Below, piece by piece: positions 35,663-46,472 of a DNA stretch of 57,633 nucleotides. The notes under the pieces were generated by a model that was not told the DNA's origin, did not search any database, and saw nothing but the letters and a program-made list of their open reading frames with translations. Where the stretch lies: positions 1 through 57,633 of the forward strand of contig JAUXOA010000018.1 in NCBI GenBank assembly GCA_030682475.1, given 5' to 3'. Source of the DNA: Rhodoferax sp. (GTDB lineage: Bacteria; Pseudomonadota; Gammaproteobacteria; Burkholderiales; Burkholderiaceae_C). Both the position numbers and the translations under genes were made by a program. Each line of letters opens with the position of its first letter. Position 1 is the stretch's first letter.

Positions 35663-36533
35663 GAATATTTTGCCTACTTCTGACGATAGGGTTCCCGATC
35701 AGGAGTCAATGGCGCAGATATCCGGTGGAGCGATGCTGCGAAAGGCGCGCGAAGCGACAGGCTTGCACATAGCCGCCTTGGCTGTTTTGCTCAAGGTGCC
35801 GGTCAAAAAGCTCGAAGCGCTTGAAGCAGATCGATTTGACCTGCTGCCAGATACCGTTTTTGTTCGCGCTCTGGCCGCCAGCGTTTGTCGTACCCTGAAA
35901 ATTGATCCGGCACCGATATTGGAGAGATTCCCCCATACGACGGTGCTACGCCTGAAGACAGATGAATCGGGAATCAATACGCCGTTTCGTGCATCCGGAG
36001 AAGGGTTGGGCTTGTTGTTTTGGAATCAGCTCTCCAGACCTTTTGTTGTGGCTGTTCTGCTGTTTCTGGTTGGCGTTCTGGTGCTTGTTTTTTTTCCTTT
36101 CACACAGAGAACTGAAGTCGCCAGCGCCTTGACGTCCGAGACTGCTGCCGTGATTTTTCCGCTTACAACGGCCACGCCAGCGTCCATGACAACTGACAAT
36201 CCGGTGGCTACTGGGGTAGTTGTTGCGTCTTCCGCCTCTTTGCCAGGTGTTGTAGCCAGTGCAGTTCCAGTGATGGTGCCTGGTTCAGGTGCGACGACCG
36301 GTCTGCTCGTCTTTAAGGCGCGTGGTTCGTCTTGGGTTGAGGTCGTCGACGCCCGTGGGGTCGTTCAAGTTCGCAAGACCATGACCGATGGCGAGGTCGT
36401 TGGCGCGTCCGGTGCCATGCCACTTTCGGTGGTGGTGGGGCGTGCCGATACCACGGAGGTTCAAGTGCGTGGCAAGCCATTTGATCTGACACGCATTGCA
36501 AAAGACAATGTCGCTCGTTTTGAGGTGAAATAG
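35655..36533 (+). CDS. rodZ: RodZ-like helix-turn-helix membrane protein
   Basis: This 292-residue protein resembles RodZ, the cell-shape factor linking MreB to the membrane. An N-terminal xre-type helix-turn-helix ([30 protein letters not shown]) is followed by a single membrane helix ([18 protein letters not shown]). A Thr/Val/Ala-rich linker leads to a C-terminal DUF4115 domain ([17 protein letters not shown]). The start at ATG 35655, overlapping the pilF stop, is chosen over the upstream open frame. Confidence 0.88.
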   Translation: MSENILPTSDDRVPDQESMAQISGGAMLRKAREATGLHIAALAVLLKVPVKKLEALEADRFDLLPDTVFVRALAASVCRTLKIDPAPILERFPHTTVLRLKTDESGINTPFRASGEGLGLLFWNQLSRPFVVAVLLFLVGVLVLVFFPFTQRTEVASALTSETAAVIFPLTTATPASMTTDNPVATGVVVASSASLPGVVASAVPVMVPGSGATTGLLVFKARGSSWVEVVDARGVVQVRKTMTDGEVVGASGAMPLSVVVGRADTTEVQVRGKPFDLTRIAKDNVARFEVK

Positions 36534-37807
36534 TGGTATCTTTTTTACCGATTCAATCCGCAGCACCCAAAGCACGGCGATCCCGACAGGCTCGCGTCGT
36601 CTGGGGCGGGCGAGTTGTCACCGTGGGAGGCGAGGCACCGGTGCGTATTCAGTCCATGACCAATACGGACACTGTTGATGTCATCGGCACAGCGATCCAG
36701 GTCAAGGAACTGGCAATTGCGGGCTCTGAAATGGTGCGCCTGACGGTCAATACGCCGGAGGCGGCACAGGCGGTTCCGCACATTCGGGAGCAACTTGACC
36801 GCATGGGAATTGATGTTCCATTGGTTGGCGACTTCCATTACAACGGCCACCGGCTGCTGACTGATTTTCCGGCGTGTGCGCAGGCGCTGTCCAAATACCG
36901 TATCAACCCCGGCAATGTCGGCAAGGGCGACAAACGCGACAAACAGTTTGGACTGATGATCGAGGCCGCGATGCGATGGGACAAGCCGGTTCGAATCGGG
37001 GTCAACTGGGGCAGTCTGGACCAGGAATTGCTGGCCAGTTTGATGGACGAAAACAGTCGCCGCCCGACGCCCTGGGATGTCAAACCGGTCATGTACGAAG
37101 CATTGATTACTTCCGCCATCGAGTCGGCGCGCCGTGCCGCTGCGATGGGCATGAATCAAAACCAGATCATCCTGTCGTGCAAAGTCAGTGGCGTTCAGGA
37201 TCTGGTTTCGGTTTACCGCGAACTGGCACGACGCTGCGACTACCCACTTCATTTGGGTTTGACCGAAGCCGGTATGGGCACCAAGGGCGCCGTTGCCTCG
37301 GCGACTGCGCTTTCCATTTTGTTGCAGGAGGGCATTGGCGACACCATTCGCGTGTCGCTGACTCCGCAGCCGGGTGAAGCCAGAACCCAGGAGGTTGTGA
37401 TTGCCTGCGAGATCCTGCAAGCACTCGAACTCAGGTCGTTTGTCCCCAGCGTCACCGCCTGCCCCGGCTGTGGTCGTACCACCAGTGCAACTTTTCAGGA
37501 GCTTACCCAACAGATTGAAGATTTTCTGCGGGCACAAATGCCGGTCTGGCGCGAGAAATACCCAGGTGTTGAAAAGCTCAAGGTCGCTGTGATGGGCTGC
37601 ATTGTGAATGGACCCGGTGAAAGCAAGCACGCTGATATTGGAATCAGTCTGCCCGGTACCGGAGAGGCACCCGCCGCCCCGGTCTTCATTGATGGCGAAA
37701 AGCGCCTGACCTTGCGCGGCGACACGATTGCGCAGGAGTTTCAAAAAATTGTTGAAAACTATGTTGAAAAACGTTTCGGTACCGCCAAGGCTGTCAGTAC
37801 GGCTTGA
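36533..37807 (+). CDS. ispG: 4-hydroxy-3-methylbut-2-enyl diphosphate synthase IspG
   Basis: This iron-sulfur enzyme of the non-mevalonate isoprenoid pathway has 424 residues. It contains the conserved [11 protein letters not shown], the RINPGN stretch and the cluster cysteines in ACPGCGRT and [14 protein letters not shown] start overlaps the last base of the rodZ stop. Confidence 0.96.
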   Translation: MVSFLPIQSAAPKARRSRQARVVWGGRVVTVGGEAPVRIQSMTNTDTVDVIGTAIQVKELAIAGSEMVRLTVNTPEAAQAVPHIREQLDRMGIDVPLVGDFHYNGHRLLTDFPACAQALSKYRINPGNVGKGDKRDKQFGLMIEAAMRWDKPVRIGVNWGSLDQELLASLMDENSRRPTPWDVKPVMYEALITSAIESARRAAAMGMNQNQIILSCKVSGVQDLVSVYRELARRCDYPLHLGLTEAGMGTKGAVASATALSILLQEGIGDTIRVSLTPQPGEARTQEVVIACEILQALELRSFVPSVTACPGCGRTTSATFQELTQQIEDFLRAQMPVWREKYPGVEKLKVAVMGCIVNGPGESKHADIGISLPGTGEAPAAPVFIDGEKRLTLRGDTIAQEFQKIVENYVEKRFGTAKAVSTA

Positions 37808-37815
37808 ATGAATAA

Positions 37816-39129
37816 ATGAGTGAAAAAGAAATTGCTACCAAGGCGGAGAAGCTGACTGCCGTCAAGGGCATGAACGATGTCCTGCCGCCGGAGTCAGCGG
37901 CTGTCGAATGGCTTGAAAGCCGAGTGCGGTCCTTGATGGCACGCTATGCCTACCGCAACATTCGCACGCCCATCGTTGAGCGCACGCCCTTGTTCGTACG
38001 GGGCTTGGGGGAAGTTACCGATATTGTTGAAAAGGAGATGTACTCCTTTGAAGACCGACTCAATGGCGACCCCCTGACCCTGCGTCCCGAAGCCACGGCC
38101 GGCGTGGTGCGGGCAGTGGTGGAGCACTCGATGCTGTATGACGGTGGCAAACGCCTGTATTACATCGGACCGATGTTTAGGCACGAGCGGCCGCAGCGCG
38201 GGCGTTATCGGCAGTTTGACCAGATTGGTGCCGAAGCGCTTGGGTTCCCGGGGGCCGAGGTCGATGCTGAACTGATTTTGCTGGCGCTTGCGCTGTGGCA
38301 GGATCTGGGCTTGACTGAGGTTCGACTCGAACTCAACAGTCTGGGTCAACCCCAGGAGCGTTTGACGCACCGGCAAGCCCTGATTGCGTATTTTGAGCGG
38401 CACGCGGATGCGCTTGATGAAGACGCCAGGCGGCGCCTGCACAGCAACCCGCTTCGGATTCTCGATAGCAAGAACCCTGCGATGCAGGCGCTGCTTGAGT
38501 CGGCACCGAGGCCACTCGATTACTTGGGGGCGGCATCGCTGGCGCATTTCAATACCTTGAAAGCCATCCTGGATGCCAATGGTGTTGCGTACACCGTCAA
38601 TCCGCGTTTGGTTCGAGGTATGGACTACTACAACCTCACGGTATTCGAATTCACCACCGATCGACTGGGTTCGCAGGGAACGGTTTGCGCGGGTGGCCGA
38701 TACGACTATCTGGTCGAACAATTGGGTGGCAAGCCTGCGCCTGCCGTCGGCTGGGCGCTTGGCGTCGATCGGGTGCTGGAACTCATTCGGGAGCAGGGTT
38801 TGGCAGCCGAAGCGCCGACGCTGGATGCTTATGCGGTCGTGCCCGATGTCTCAGCCTTGCCCCTGGTGTTGCAGGCACTTCAAACGTTAAGGGCGGCCGG
38901 AGTCAGTGTTCAAATGCACACCAGCTCGGGTGAGGGCATGGGCAGCATGAAATCCCAATTCAAACGAGCCGATAGCAGCGGAGCTCGTTACGCGCTTGTT
39001 TTTGGGGCTGACGAGATTGCAAAGAATCGGGTGACAGTCAAAGCACTGCGTGATGGCAGTGGTGCGCAGGCAACTCAATCACTCGCTGATATCGTTGACT
39101 GGGCGCCCACCCTACAATCGCGTACTTAA
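37816..39129 (+). CDS. hisS: Histidyl-tRNA synthetase
   Basis: This class II synthetase charges tRNA-His. It has 437 residues: N-terminal GMNDVLP, motif 2 in [18 protein letters not shown], the histidine-A loop [14 protein letters not shown] and the C-terminal anticodon-binding domain. It differs from the HisZ paralogue at 46646, which lacks that last domain. The stop is followed directly by a pair of REP-like hairpins. Confidence 0.97.
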   Translation: MSEKEIATKAEKLTAVKGMNDVLPPESAAVEWLESRVRSLMARYAYRNIRTPIVERTPLFVRGLGEVTDIVEKEMYSFEDRLNGDPLTLRPEATAGVVRAVVEHSMLYDGGKRLYYIGPMFRHERPQRGRYRQFDQIGAEALGFPGAEVDAELILLALALWQDLGLTEVRLELNSLGQPQERLTHRQALIAYFERHADALDEDARRRLHSNPLRILDSKNPAMQALLESAPRPLDYLGAASLAHFNTLKAILDANGVAYTVNPRLVRGMDYYNLTVFEFTTDRLGSQGTVCAGGRYDYLVEQLGGKPAPAVGWALGVDRVLELIREQGLAAEAPTLDAYAVVPDVSALPLVLQALQTLRAAGVSVQMHTSSGEGMGSMKSQFKRADSSGARYALVFGADEIAKNRVTVKALRDGSGAQATQSLADIVDWAPTLQSRT

Positions 39130-39214
39130 ATGTTTGCGGGACAGACCGTTAGCGCTGTTCCCAACTAACGTAAATATTTGCGGGACAGACCTTTAGCTCT
39201 GTCCCCAACTGATT
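39128..39214. repeat. Two tandem REP-like hairpins between hisS and yfgM
   Basis: Two similar units of about 43 bp lie head to tail. Each contains GCGGGACAGACC, then TTAGC, then a CTGTTCCC or CTGTCCCC complement, so each can fold (GGGACAGA with TCTGTCCC). The layout resembles a BIME/REP pair spread by RAYT transposases, and the first unit starts inside the hisS stop codon. It may stabilise or attenuate the operon mRNA. Confidence 0.75.
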
Positions 39215-39225
39215 AGAAAGCTTTG

Positions 39226-39960
39226 ATGGCAACTCATCTCAATAGTGAAGAACAAGAGCAGCTCGACCTGCTCAAGCATTTTTGGAAGCAGTATGGCAAC
39301 CTCATCACCTGGTCCTTGATTTTGGTGTTGGGTGCATTCGCCAGCTGGAATTTTTACCAGTATTGGCAGCGCGGTCAGGCAACCCAGGCGGCTGCCATGT
39401 ACGACGAAGTGGAGCGTGTTGTGAAGTCGGCGGATACTGCCAAAACAGACCGCGTTTTCGCCGACATGAAAGACCGGTTTGCATCGACTGCCTATGCGCA
39501 GCAGGCCGGGCTTCTGGTGGCCAAGCAGTACTACAGTGTCGGCAATGTTGACGCTGCCAAGGCGGCTTTGGGCTGGATTGCGGACAAATCATCAGACCCG
39601 GGGTACCAGGCCATTGCGAAATTGCGTCTGGCCGGGATATTGATGGAGTCGAAGGCGTTTGATGATGCCTTGAAACAGTTAAGCGGATCATTCCCCGCCA
39701 ACTTTGATGCGCTGGTGGCTGATCGCAAAGGCGACATTTTTCTGTTGCAAGGCAAGAAGAAAGAAGCAGCTGCTGAATATGAAAAAGCTTTCAAGAGTTT
39801 CGAAGAACGTACTGAATACCGGCGTTTGGTGGAAGTCAAATTGAACTCGTTGGGAATCGATCCACAGAGCGGCAGCATGGCCCGCAGTGGCGTCGCTGCG
39901 TCCCAAGACGCTGGCGCTGTGCCGGTGACGGACGCTTCAGCGCCGGAAGGGAAAAAGTGA
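39226..39960 (+). CDS. yfgM: YfgM-like ancillary SecYEG translocon subunit
   Basis: This 244-residue inner-membrane protein has one N-terminal membrane helix (about 25-45) and a periplasmic TPR domain (from AAMYDEVERVVKS). YfgM associates with SecYEG and periplasmic chaperones. The ATG at 39226 is preferred over the adjacent TTG. It overlaps bamB by 4 bp. Confidence 0.9.
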   Translation: MATHLNSEEQEQLDLLKHFWKQYGNLITWSLILVLGAFASWNFYQYWQRGQATQAAAMYDEVERVVKSADTAKTDRVFADMKDRFASTAYAQQAGLLVAKQYYSVGNVDAAKAALGWIADKSSDPGYQAIAKLRLAGILMESKAFDDALKQLSGSFPANFDALVADRKGDIFLLQGKKKEAAAEYEKAFKSFEERTEYRRLVEVKLNSLGIDPQSGSMARSGVAASQDAGAVPVTDASAPEGKK

Positions 39961-41096
39961 AACCTGATTTTTTTCTGACTGCGGTCACCAGGGTGGCGCC
40001 AGTCTTTGTCGTTCTGGGCTTACTCGTCAGTTGTTCAAGTGGGCCAGAGAAGCCGAAACCGGCCGAATTGGCACCCAACGCGGGTCTGCTTGGCGTGCGT
40101 TTGGCGTGGACCTCGAAAGTGGGCCCTGTTGATTTTCCTCTGGACGTCAAAGTAAACGGCAATACAGTGGCTGTTGCGAGTTCGGACGGCGTCGTTGGGT
40201 CATTTGACGCTCGCACTGGTGCAGAGCTATGGCGTACCCATGTCGGTGGCCAGATTGCTGCCGGGGTTGGCAGCGATGGTCGTTTTGCGGCGGTGGTGAC
40301 GCGTGGCAATGAACTGGTTGTGCTGGACGGCGGGCGTGAGCTATGGCGTCAAAAAATGCCTGCACAAGGTTTTACCGCCCCGCTGGTGGCCGGTGGGCGT
40401 GTCTTTATGCTCGCTGCCGATCGTTCGGTAACGGCTTTTGATGCCCTGTCGGGGCGCAAGCTCTGGAACCAGCAGCGCCCAGGCGAGTCCCTGGTGTTGC
40501 GTCAGGCCGGTGTTTTACTGGCCGTTGGCGATACGCTGGTGGCGGGCTTGTCCGGACGTCTCGTCGGTATCAATCCGTCCAATGGTGCCATCCGTTGGGA
40601 GTCCCCCATCGCGTCCCCTCGCGGTACCAATGACATCGAGCGGCTGGTTGATTTGGTCGGCCGTGTCAGCCGCGAGGGTGATGTGGTGTGCGCGCGTGCT
40701 TTTCAGGCGGCGGTTGGCTGTGTCAACACGGAACGAGGCACGCTGCTCTGGAGCAAACCAGCGTTCGGTTCTGTGGGTGTGCATGGGGATGACAAATATG
40801 TTTTTGGAACTGAGAGCGACGGAAAACTTGTGGCTTGGCGACGCACTGATGGTGAACGCGCCTGGGTCTCCGAGCGCCTGCGCTACCGCAGTCTGACAGC
40901 CCCGCTGGTGGTGGGGCGGTCGGTGGCGGTGGGCGATGACGCCGGCCTTGTTCATTTGCTGTCTCGCGAAGACGGCTCTGCCCTGACACGAGTGGCAACC
41001 GATGGTTCAGCGGTGGTTTCTGCGCCGGTTTTAGCGGCTGGAACGCTGATAGTTGTGACCCGCAGTGGTGGCATTTTCGGCTTCAAGCCTGAGTAA
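39957..41096 (+). CDS. bamB: Outer-membrane assembly lipoprotein BamB
   Basis: This 379-residue lipoprotein of the BAM complex has a lipobox LVSC near residue 25, followed by beta-propeller repeats ([26 protein letters not shown] and similar). It lies between yfgM and der, the conserved arrangement in beta- and gammaproteobacteria. Confidence 0.95.
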   Translation: MKPDFFLTAVTRVAPVFVVLGLLVSCSSGPEKPKPAELAPNAGLLGVRLAWTSKVGPVDFPLDVKVNGNTVAVASSDGVVGSFDARTGAELWRTHVGGQIAAGVGSDGRFAAVVTRGNELVVLDGGRELWRQKMPAQGFTAPLVAGGRVFMLAADRSVTAFDALSGRKLWNQQRPGESLVLRQAGVLLAVGDTLVAGLSGRLVGINPSNGAIRWESPIASPRGTNDIERLVDLVGRVSREGDVVCARAFQAAVGCVNTERGTLLWSKPAFGSVGVHGDDKYVFGTESDGKLVAWRRTDGERAWVSERLRYRSLTAPLVVGRSVAVGDDAGLVHLLSREDGSALTRVATDGSAVVSAPVLAAGTLIVVTRSGGIFGFKPE

Positions 41097-41113
41097 GTGC
41101 CGAGCCTCAAGTC

Positions 41114-42454
41114 ATGAAACCTGTTTTGGCCCTCGTCGGTCGTCCCAACGTGGGTAAATCGACGCTTTTCAATCGGCTGACCAAGTCACGTGATGCCATC
41201 GTTGCAGATTTCGCCGGACTGACCCGGGACCGTCATTATGGCAATGGGCAACAGGGAAAATACGAGTTTATTGTCATCGACACCGGCGGCTTCGAGCCTG
41301 ATGCCACCAGTGGCATTTTCAAAGAAATGGCCAAACAAACTCGCCAGGCGGTTGCGGAAGCGGATGTCGTTATCTTTGTGGTGGATGCCCGGGAGGGCAT
41401 TTCTGCGCAGGATCACGAAATCGCCAAATACCTTCGTCGTCTCGGTAAACCCTGTGTGCTGGCGGCTAACAAGGCAGAGGGCATGCTGGCCAGCGCGCAA
41501 CTGGTCGAATTCTTTGAGCTTGGTTTGGGCGAGGTTCATCCGGTTTCCGCAGCGCACGGTCAGGGTATTCACACGCTGGTTGAGCTGGCACTGGAACCGC
41601 TTCACCTGGCGGAGCCTGATGAGGTTGAAGATCAGCGAGAGCCGGGTGTCATCAAACTGGCCGTTGCCGGTCGTCCCAATGTCGGAAAGTCCACGCTGAT
41701 CAACACCTGGCTGGGTGAAGAGCGACTGGTCGCGTTTGATTTGCCGGGGACAACCCGGGACGCGATTTCCGTTCCGTTTGAGCGCAATGGCCAGAAATTT
41801 GAGCTGGTTGACACTGCAGGTCTGCGTCGCAAGGGCAAAGTGTTTGAGGCGATCGAGAAATTCTCGGTGGTTAAAACCTTGCAAGCGATTGAATCATCCA
41901 ACGTCTTGCTGCTGCTGATTGATGCAACACAAGGGGTCACCGATCAGGATGCCCACATTGCGGGCTACATTCTTGAGAATGGCCGGGCCGTGGTGCTCGC
42001 AGTCAACAAATGGGATGCGGTGGATGAGTACCAGCGCGAACTTGTCAAGCGCTCGATCGAGACCCGGTTGCCGTTCTTGAAGTTCGCGACCCTGCATTTG
42101 ATATCAGCCACCAAAAGGCAAGGTTTGGGGCCGCTTTGGGCTTCCATTGCGCAAGCTTACAAGGCCGCAAACTGCAAGATGTCGACACCTATTTTGACAC
42201 GTTTGCTGCTGGAGGCGGTTCAATTTCAGAGTCCCAAGCGTTCGGGTATGTTCCGACCGAAATTGCGCTATGCCCACCAGGGCGGCATGAATCCGCCAGT
42301 GATTGTGATTCACGGTAATTCTCTTGAACACGTGACCGATGCCTATAAACGTTTTCTGGAAGGACGTTTTCGCAAAGAATTTAACCTGGTCGGCACCCCG
42401 ATGCGCATCGAGCTCAAGACATCGAGCAATCCCTACGCTGACAAGGCGGCTTGA
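41114..42454 (+). CDS. der: GTPase Der
   Basis: This tandem-GTPase factor is needed for maturation of the 50S subunit. Both G domains show [10 protein letters not shown] (near residues 9 and 182), a DTGG/DTAG G3 motif and NKAE/NKWD G4 motifs. A C-terminal KH-like domain is present. Length is 446. Confidence 0.97.
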   Translation: MKPVLALVGRPNVGKSTLFNRLTKSRDAIVADFAGLTRDRHYGNGQQGKYEFIVIDTGGFEPDATSGIFKEMAKQTRQAVAEADVVIFVVDAREGISAQDHEIAKYLRRLGKPCVLAANKAEGMLASAQLVEFFELGLGEVHPVSAAHGQGIHTLVELALEPLHLAEPDEVEDQREPGVIKLAVAGRPNVGKSTLINTWLGEERLVAFDLPGTTRDAISVPFERNGQKFELVDTAGLRRKGKVFEAIEKFSVVKTLQAIESSNVLLLLIDATQGVTDQDAHIAGYILENGRAVVLAVNKWDAVDEYQRELVKRSIETRLPFLKFATLHLISATKRQGLGPLWASIAQAYKAANCKMSTPILTRLLLEAVQFQSPKRSGMFRPKLRYAHQGGMNPPVIVIHGNSLEHVTDAYKRFLEGRFRKEFNLVGTPMRIELKTSSNPYADKAA

Positions 42455-42478
42455 GAAAGCACTTTACTGTGGTATCGT
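42451..42478 (+). promoter_or_regulatory. Candidate hfq promoter
   Basis: TTGAGA (42451-42456) and TATCGT (42473-42478), 16 bp apart, lie at the end of der, about 37 bp before the hfq start. This could give hfq-hflX-hflKC their own transcription. Match quality is moderate. Confidence 0.4.
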
Positions 42479-42514
42479 GAGCGTCTCTTCAATTTTTTGA
42501 ACACGGAGAATATC

Positions 42515-42763
42515 GTGAGCAACAAAAACCAGTTACTTCAAGACCCCTTTCTCAACGTTTTGCGTCGGGAGCATGTGCCGGTCTCCATTTATTTGGTCAA
42601 CGGGATCAAGCTGCAAGGTCAGATTGAATCTTTTGACCAGTATGTCGTGCTGCTTCGCAATACGGTCACCCAGATGGTTTACAAACACGCCATCTCCACT
42701 ATTGTGCCGGGGCGCGCCGTGAATTTTGCAAGCGGCGAGGGTGACGAACCTGCTGCCGCCTGA
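42515..42763 (+). CDS. hfq: RNA chaperone Hfq
   Basis: This Sm-like hexameric RNA chaperone pairs small RNAs with mRNAs. It has 82 residues: N-terminal [15 protein letters not shown], then [20 protein letters not shown] and the Sm2 motif [14 protein letters not shown] start with GGAG 6 nt before it gives the normal N-terminus SNKNQLLQ. The upstream in-frame TTG at 42497 is not used. Confidence 0.96.
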   Translation: MSNKNQLLQDPFLNVLRREHVPVSIYLVNGIKLQGQIESFDQYVVLLRNTVTQMVYKHAISTIVPGRAVNFASGEGDEPAAA

Positions 42764-43919
42764 TCGTCAGTCTGCCCCCACCCTGCTGGTTGGGGTTGAT
42801 TTCGGATTGCCGAATTTCGATGGCGAGCTGGAAGAATTGGGCTTGCTCGCGCAGACTGCTGGATTGAATCCGGTTGCCCGGGTCACCTGCAAACGCAAAG
42901 CACCCGACGCCGCCTTGTTTGTCGGTAGCGGCAAGGCCGATGAAATCAAATTGCTGGCAACTCAAATGGGCGCCGTTGAGGTGCTTTTTGATCAAAGTCT
43001 GAGCCCGGCGCAGCAGCGCAATCTGGAGCGCCATCTTGAACTGCCGGTCAATGACCGCACGCTTTTGATTCTGGAAATTTTCGGTCAAAGAGCGCGCAGT
43101 CATGAAGGCAAGCTGCAGGTCGAACTCGCACGAATGCAGTACCTGAGCACCCGTCTGGTGCGTCGCTGGTCGCACCTGGAGCGTCAGAGCGGTGGCATTG
43201 GCATGCGGGGTGGTCCCGGTGAAACCCAGATCGAGCTGGACCGCCGCATGATTGGCGACAACATCAAAAAGATCAAAGAGCGCCTGGTCAAGGTCAAGCG
43301 GCAGCGCCAGACGCAGCGGCGTCAGCGCGAGCGACGCGATGCGTTCAATATTTCCCTGGTTGGCTACACCAACGCCGGCAAATCCACGCTTTTCAATGCG
43401 TTGGTCAAAGCCAGGGCCTATACGGCAGATCAGTTGTTTGCCACCCTCGACACGACCACGCGTCAGCTTTATCTGGGCGAGGCCGGGCGTTCGGTTTCTC
43501 TTTCAGACACGGTTGGATTTATTCGTGATCTGCCACACGGTCTGATCGATGCATTTCAGGCAACGCTTCAAGAAGTGGTAGAGGCTGACCTGCTGCTGCA
43601 TGTGGTGGATGCGGCCAGTCCCAATTTTCCCGAGCAGATTGCCGAGGTTCAGCGCGTGCTGGGCGAGATTGGTGCTGCCGACATTCCCCAACTGTTGGTG
43701 TTTAACAAACTCGACGCCCTTGAAATAGAGCGTCGCCCGCTGCAACTGGAAGACACTTTTGATCTGGAGGGGGTTCAAACGCCACGGCTATTTCTGAGTG
43801 CAAAAAATGGCGAGGGTCTCCAGGCTCTGCGACAGCAGTTGGTGCACAGGGTGAGTGGGGGCGCCTTGCCGGACAAAAATAGGGAATATTTTCCTGAAAA
43901 TCATGAGGCTGCCCTCTGA
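42741..43919 (+). CDS. hflX: GTPase HflX
   Basis: This ribosome-associated GTPase rescues or splits stalled ribosomes after stress. It carries the HflX N-terminal domain ([14 protein letters not shown] and [12 protein letters not shown]), a coiled linker ([15 protein letters not shown]), and the G domain with [22 protein letters not shown] and NKLD. The GTG at 42741, inside the end of hfq, gives 392 residues. A TTG at 42726 would add five. Confidence 0.93.
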   Translation: MTNLLPPDRQSAPTLLVGVDFGLPNFDGELEELGLLAQTAGLNPVARVTCKRKAPDAALFVGSGKADEIKLLATQMGAVEVLFDQSLSPAQQRNLERHLELPVNDRTLLILEIFGQRARSHEGKLQVELARMQYLSTRLVRRWSHLERQSGGIGMRGGPGETQIELDRRMIGDNIKKIKERLVKVKRQRQTQRRQRERRDAFNISLVGYTNAGKSTLFNALVKARAYTADQLFATLDTTTRQLYLGEAGRSVSLSDTVGFIRDLPHGLIDAFQATLQEVVEADLLLHVVDAASPNFPEQIAEVQRVLGEIGAADIPQLLVFNKLDALEIERRPLQLEDTFDLEGVQTPRLFLSAKNGEGLQALRQQLVHRVSGGALPDKNREYFPENHEAAL

Positions 43920-43958
43920 TTTGGCACAATCCGGTAACGATACACACGAGAAGAAGAA

Positions 43959-45350
43959 ATGAAACTTCATTTACGCACCTTTCGCTGGACTCATCTGCCA
44001 GAGCGGGTCAGGGGAATGTTCAACCTGAATGACCCCCGCTGGGGCCGCAGCGACGACAAGCCGGTCGATGGGGGGAAGACCGAGCCGGACCGGCCAGACC
44101 GCGATGCACCGGATTCACCGCCCAACAGCGGCAACGAACGCGGTCAAAAGCGGGGTCCGAATCAGGGTCCTCCCGATCTCGATGAATTGTGGCGAGATTT
44201 CAATCGCAAATTGGGAGGGTTGTTGGGCGGCGTGAAAAACGCGGGTCGTGGCAACTCTGGTGGCGGCATGGGCGGCGGCAATGGTTCCGGCGGTGGCTTT
44301 CAGCCCGACATGAAGAGTGCCGGTATCGGTGTTGGCCTGATTGTGGGCGTTGTCCTGCTGATCTGGCTGGGAACCGGTTTTTTCATTGTCCAAGAGGGCC
44401 AACAGGCGGTTATCACGCAGTTCGGGAAATACAGATCTTCGGTGAGCGCCGGTTTCAACTGGCGCCTGCCCTATCCGATCCAGCGCCATGAGCTGATCTT
44501 TGTGACCCAGATCCGTTCGGTCGATGTGGGGCGCGATACCGTCATCAAGGCCACCGGTCTGCGCGAGTCAGCCATGCTGACCGAGGACGAAAACATCGTC
44601 GAGATCAAGTTCGCCGTTCAGTACCGTCTGAGCGATGCGCGGGCTTTTCTTTTTGAGAGCAAAAATCCTGCGGATGCTGTGGTGCAGGCTGCGGAAACTG
44701 CGGTACGTGAAGTGATTGGCAAGATGCGCATGGACAGCGCCCTGTCGGAAGAGCGGGACCAGATTGCAATCCGGGTGCGTGCCTTGATGCAAAAAATCCT
44801 GGACCAGTACAAGGTGGGTATCGAAGTGGTCGGCATCAACTTGCAGCAGGGCGGCGTGCGTCCGCCAGAGCAGGTGCAGGCGGCTTTCGATGACGTGCTG
44901 AAGGCCGGCCAGGAGCGCGAACGGGCCAAGAACGAAGCGCAGGCCTACGCCAACGACGTGGTGCCGCGTGCCGTCGGTTCCGCGTCACGGCTAAAAGAAG
45001 AAGCCGATGCCTACAAGGCAAGAATTGTGGCGCAGGCGCAAGGTGATGCGCAACGCTTCAAATCGGTGTTGGCCGAGTACCAGAAAGCGCCCCAGGTCAC
45101 ACGCGACCGCATGTACCTTGACACCATGCAGCAGATTTACAGTAACGTCACCAAGGTGATGGTTGATTCCAAACAGGGCTCCAACCTGCTGTACCTGCCA
45201 CTTGACAAGATTGTCCAGATGACCGGGCCGGGCGCCGATGCGGCTGCGGTGACAACACCGTTAGCAGTGCCCGCGAACACGCCAGCCGTCCCGACCCCTG
45301 ATGCGCGTGCCCGGGATGCCACCCGTTCGCGCGACCGCGATTCACGCTAG
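43959..45350 (+). CDS. hflK: FtsH-associated membrane protein HflK
   Basis: This SPFH/prohibitin-type membrane protein forms a complex with HflC that modulates FtsH protease. The Gly- and Pro-rich N-terminal 115 residues are followed by one membrane helix (IGVGLIVGVVLLIWLGTGFF) and the SPFH domain, then a coiled coil. The tail is Ala/Pro/Arg-rich. It is 463 residues long. A downstream Met (MFNLNDPRWG, residue 20) is an alternative start. Confidence 0.93.
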   Translation: MKLHLRTFRWTHLPERVRGMFNLNDPRWGRSDDKPVDGGKTEPDRPDRDAPDSPPNSGNERGQKRGPNQGPPDLDELWRDFNRKLGGLLGGVKNAGRGNSGGGMGGGNGSGGGFQPDMKSAGIGVGLIVGVVLLIWLGTGFFIVQEGQQAVITQFGKYRSSVSAGFNWRLPYPIQRHELIFVTQIRSVDVGRDTVIKATGLRESAMLTEDENIVEIKFAVQYRLSDARAFLFESKNPADAVVQAAETAVREVIGKMRMDSALSEERDQIAIRVRALMQKILDQYKVGIEVVGINLQQGGVRPPEQVQAAFDDVLKAGQERERAKNEAQAYANDVVPRAVGSASRLKEEADAYKARIVAQAQGDAQRFKSVLAEYQKAPQVTRDRMYLDTMQQIYSNVTKVMVDSKQGSNLLYLPLDKIVQMTGPGADAAAVTTPLAVPANTPAVPTPDARARDATRSRDRDSR

Positions 45351-45359
45351 GAGCCCAGA

Positions 45360-46265
45360 ATGAACAGGCTAGGTTTAATTTTTTCAACTCTTCTGGTGGC
45401 GCTGGCGCTTGCCAGTTCGATGCTGTTTGTGGTTGATCAGAGACAGTTTGGTGTGGTATACGCCCTGGGGCAGATCAAGGAAGTCATTACCGAGCCCGGT
45501 TTGAACTTCAAACTGCCACCGCCGTTTCAAAACGTGTCCTATATCGACAAGCGGCTTTTGACGCTGGACAGCACAGATGCCGAGCCGATGCTGACCGCCG
45601 AGAAGCAGCGCGTGGTCATTGACTGGTATGTGCGCTGGCGGATTTCTGAGCCGTCGGAGTACATCCGCAATGTCGGCACCAATGAAGCCGCCGGCGCCAG
45701 CCAGCTCAATCGTGTGGTTCGCAATGCCTTCCAGGAAGAAGTCAACAAGCGCACCGTGAAAGAGCTTTTGTCCCTCAAGCGCGAGGCCTTGATGGCAGAT
45801 GTCAAGACCGAAGTGCTGGCGCAGGTGCGTGGTGCCAAACCCTGGGGCGTGGACGTGATCGACGTGCGCATCACGCGGGTTGACTACGTGGACGCCATCA
45901 CCGAGTCGGTTTATCGGCGCATGGAGGCCGAGCGCAAGCGCGTGGCCAATGAGTTGCGCTCAACCGGTGGCGCCGAAGGTGAAAAGATTCGTGCCGATGC
46001 GGATCGGCAGCGGGAAGTGGCAGTGGCCAATGCCTATCGGGACGCCCAGAAAATCAAGGGTGAGGGTGACGCCGAAGCCGCCCGTATTTACGCGGAAGCG
46101 TTTGGTCGTGACCCCCAGTTTGCCCAGTTTTACCGCAGTCTGGATGCTTACAAGGCCAGCTTCAGTAAAAAGAGTGACGTCATGGTGTTAGACCCCTCGT
46201 CCTCGGAATTCTTCAAGGTTTTCCGTGGCACTGCAGTCCCTGCACCTGCGCCTGCCAAGAAATGA
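45360..46265 (+). CDS. hflC: FtsH-associated membrane protein HflC
   Basis: This partner of HflK has 301 residues. An N-terminal signal-anchor helix (LIFSTLLVALALASSMLFVV) precedes an SPFH domain and a C-terminal helical region (AEAFGRDPQFAQFYRSL). It starts 9 nt after hflK and ends the hfq operon. The following 380 bp hold only repeats. Confidence 0.95.
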   Translation: MNRLGLIFSTLLVALALASSMLFVVDQRQFGVVYALGQIKEVITEPGLNFKLPPPFQNVSYIDKRLLTLDSTDAEPMLTAEKQRVVIDWYVRWRISEPSEYIRNVGTNEAAGASQLNRVVRNAFQEEVNKRTVKELLSLKREALMADVKTEVLAQVRGAKPWGVDVIDVRITRVDYVDAITESVYRRMEAERKRVANELRSTGGAEGEKIRADADRQREVAVANAYRDAQKIKGEGDAEAARIYAEAFGRDPQFAQFYRSLDAYKASFSKKSDVMVLDPSSSEFFKVFRGTAVPAPAPAKK

Positions 46266-46333
46266 AACTTGGATAGCGATACCTTCTGGCTTTTCGGAAT
46301 GTGCAGCCTATCTGCCGGTGCGCTGCTGATTTA

Positions 46334-46472
46334 TTGATGTTTTCGTAATTCATGACACCACACCGTTCGGGCTGAGCTAGTCGAAGCCTGTCCTGAGCTG
46401 CGTCGAAGGGCCCTTCGACAAGCTCAGGGCGAACGGTAGTAAGTTGCCTGTCATAATTTATGGAAGTATCAA
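46334..46472 (-). mobile_element. MITE-like element, copy 2 (139 bp, TA-flanked)
   Basis: This is an inverted copy of the element at 7276-7414, of exactly the same length. It begins TTGATGTTTTC, ends GAAGTATCAA, and is flanked by TA at 46332-46333 and 46473-46474. The inner palindrome (ACCGTTCGGGCTGAGC to GCTCAGGGCGAACGGT) is intact. The region between hflC and hisZ is otherwise without genes. Confidence 0.8.

Noticed and set aside
36545..37744. 399-codon open frame antisense to ispG
   Set aside because: It is a shadow frame; ispG shows all conserved motifs and the antisense product resembles nothing.
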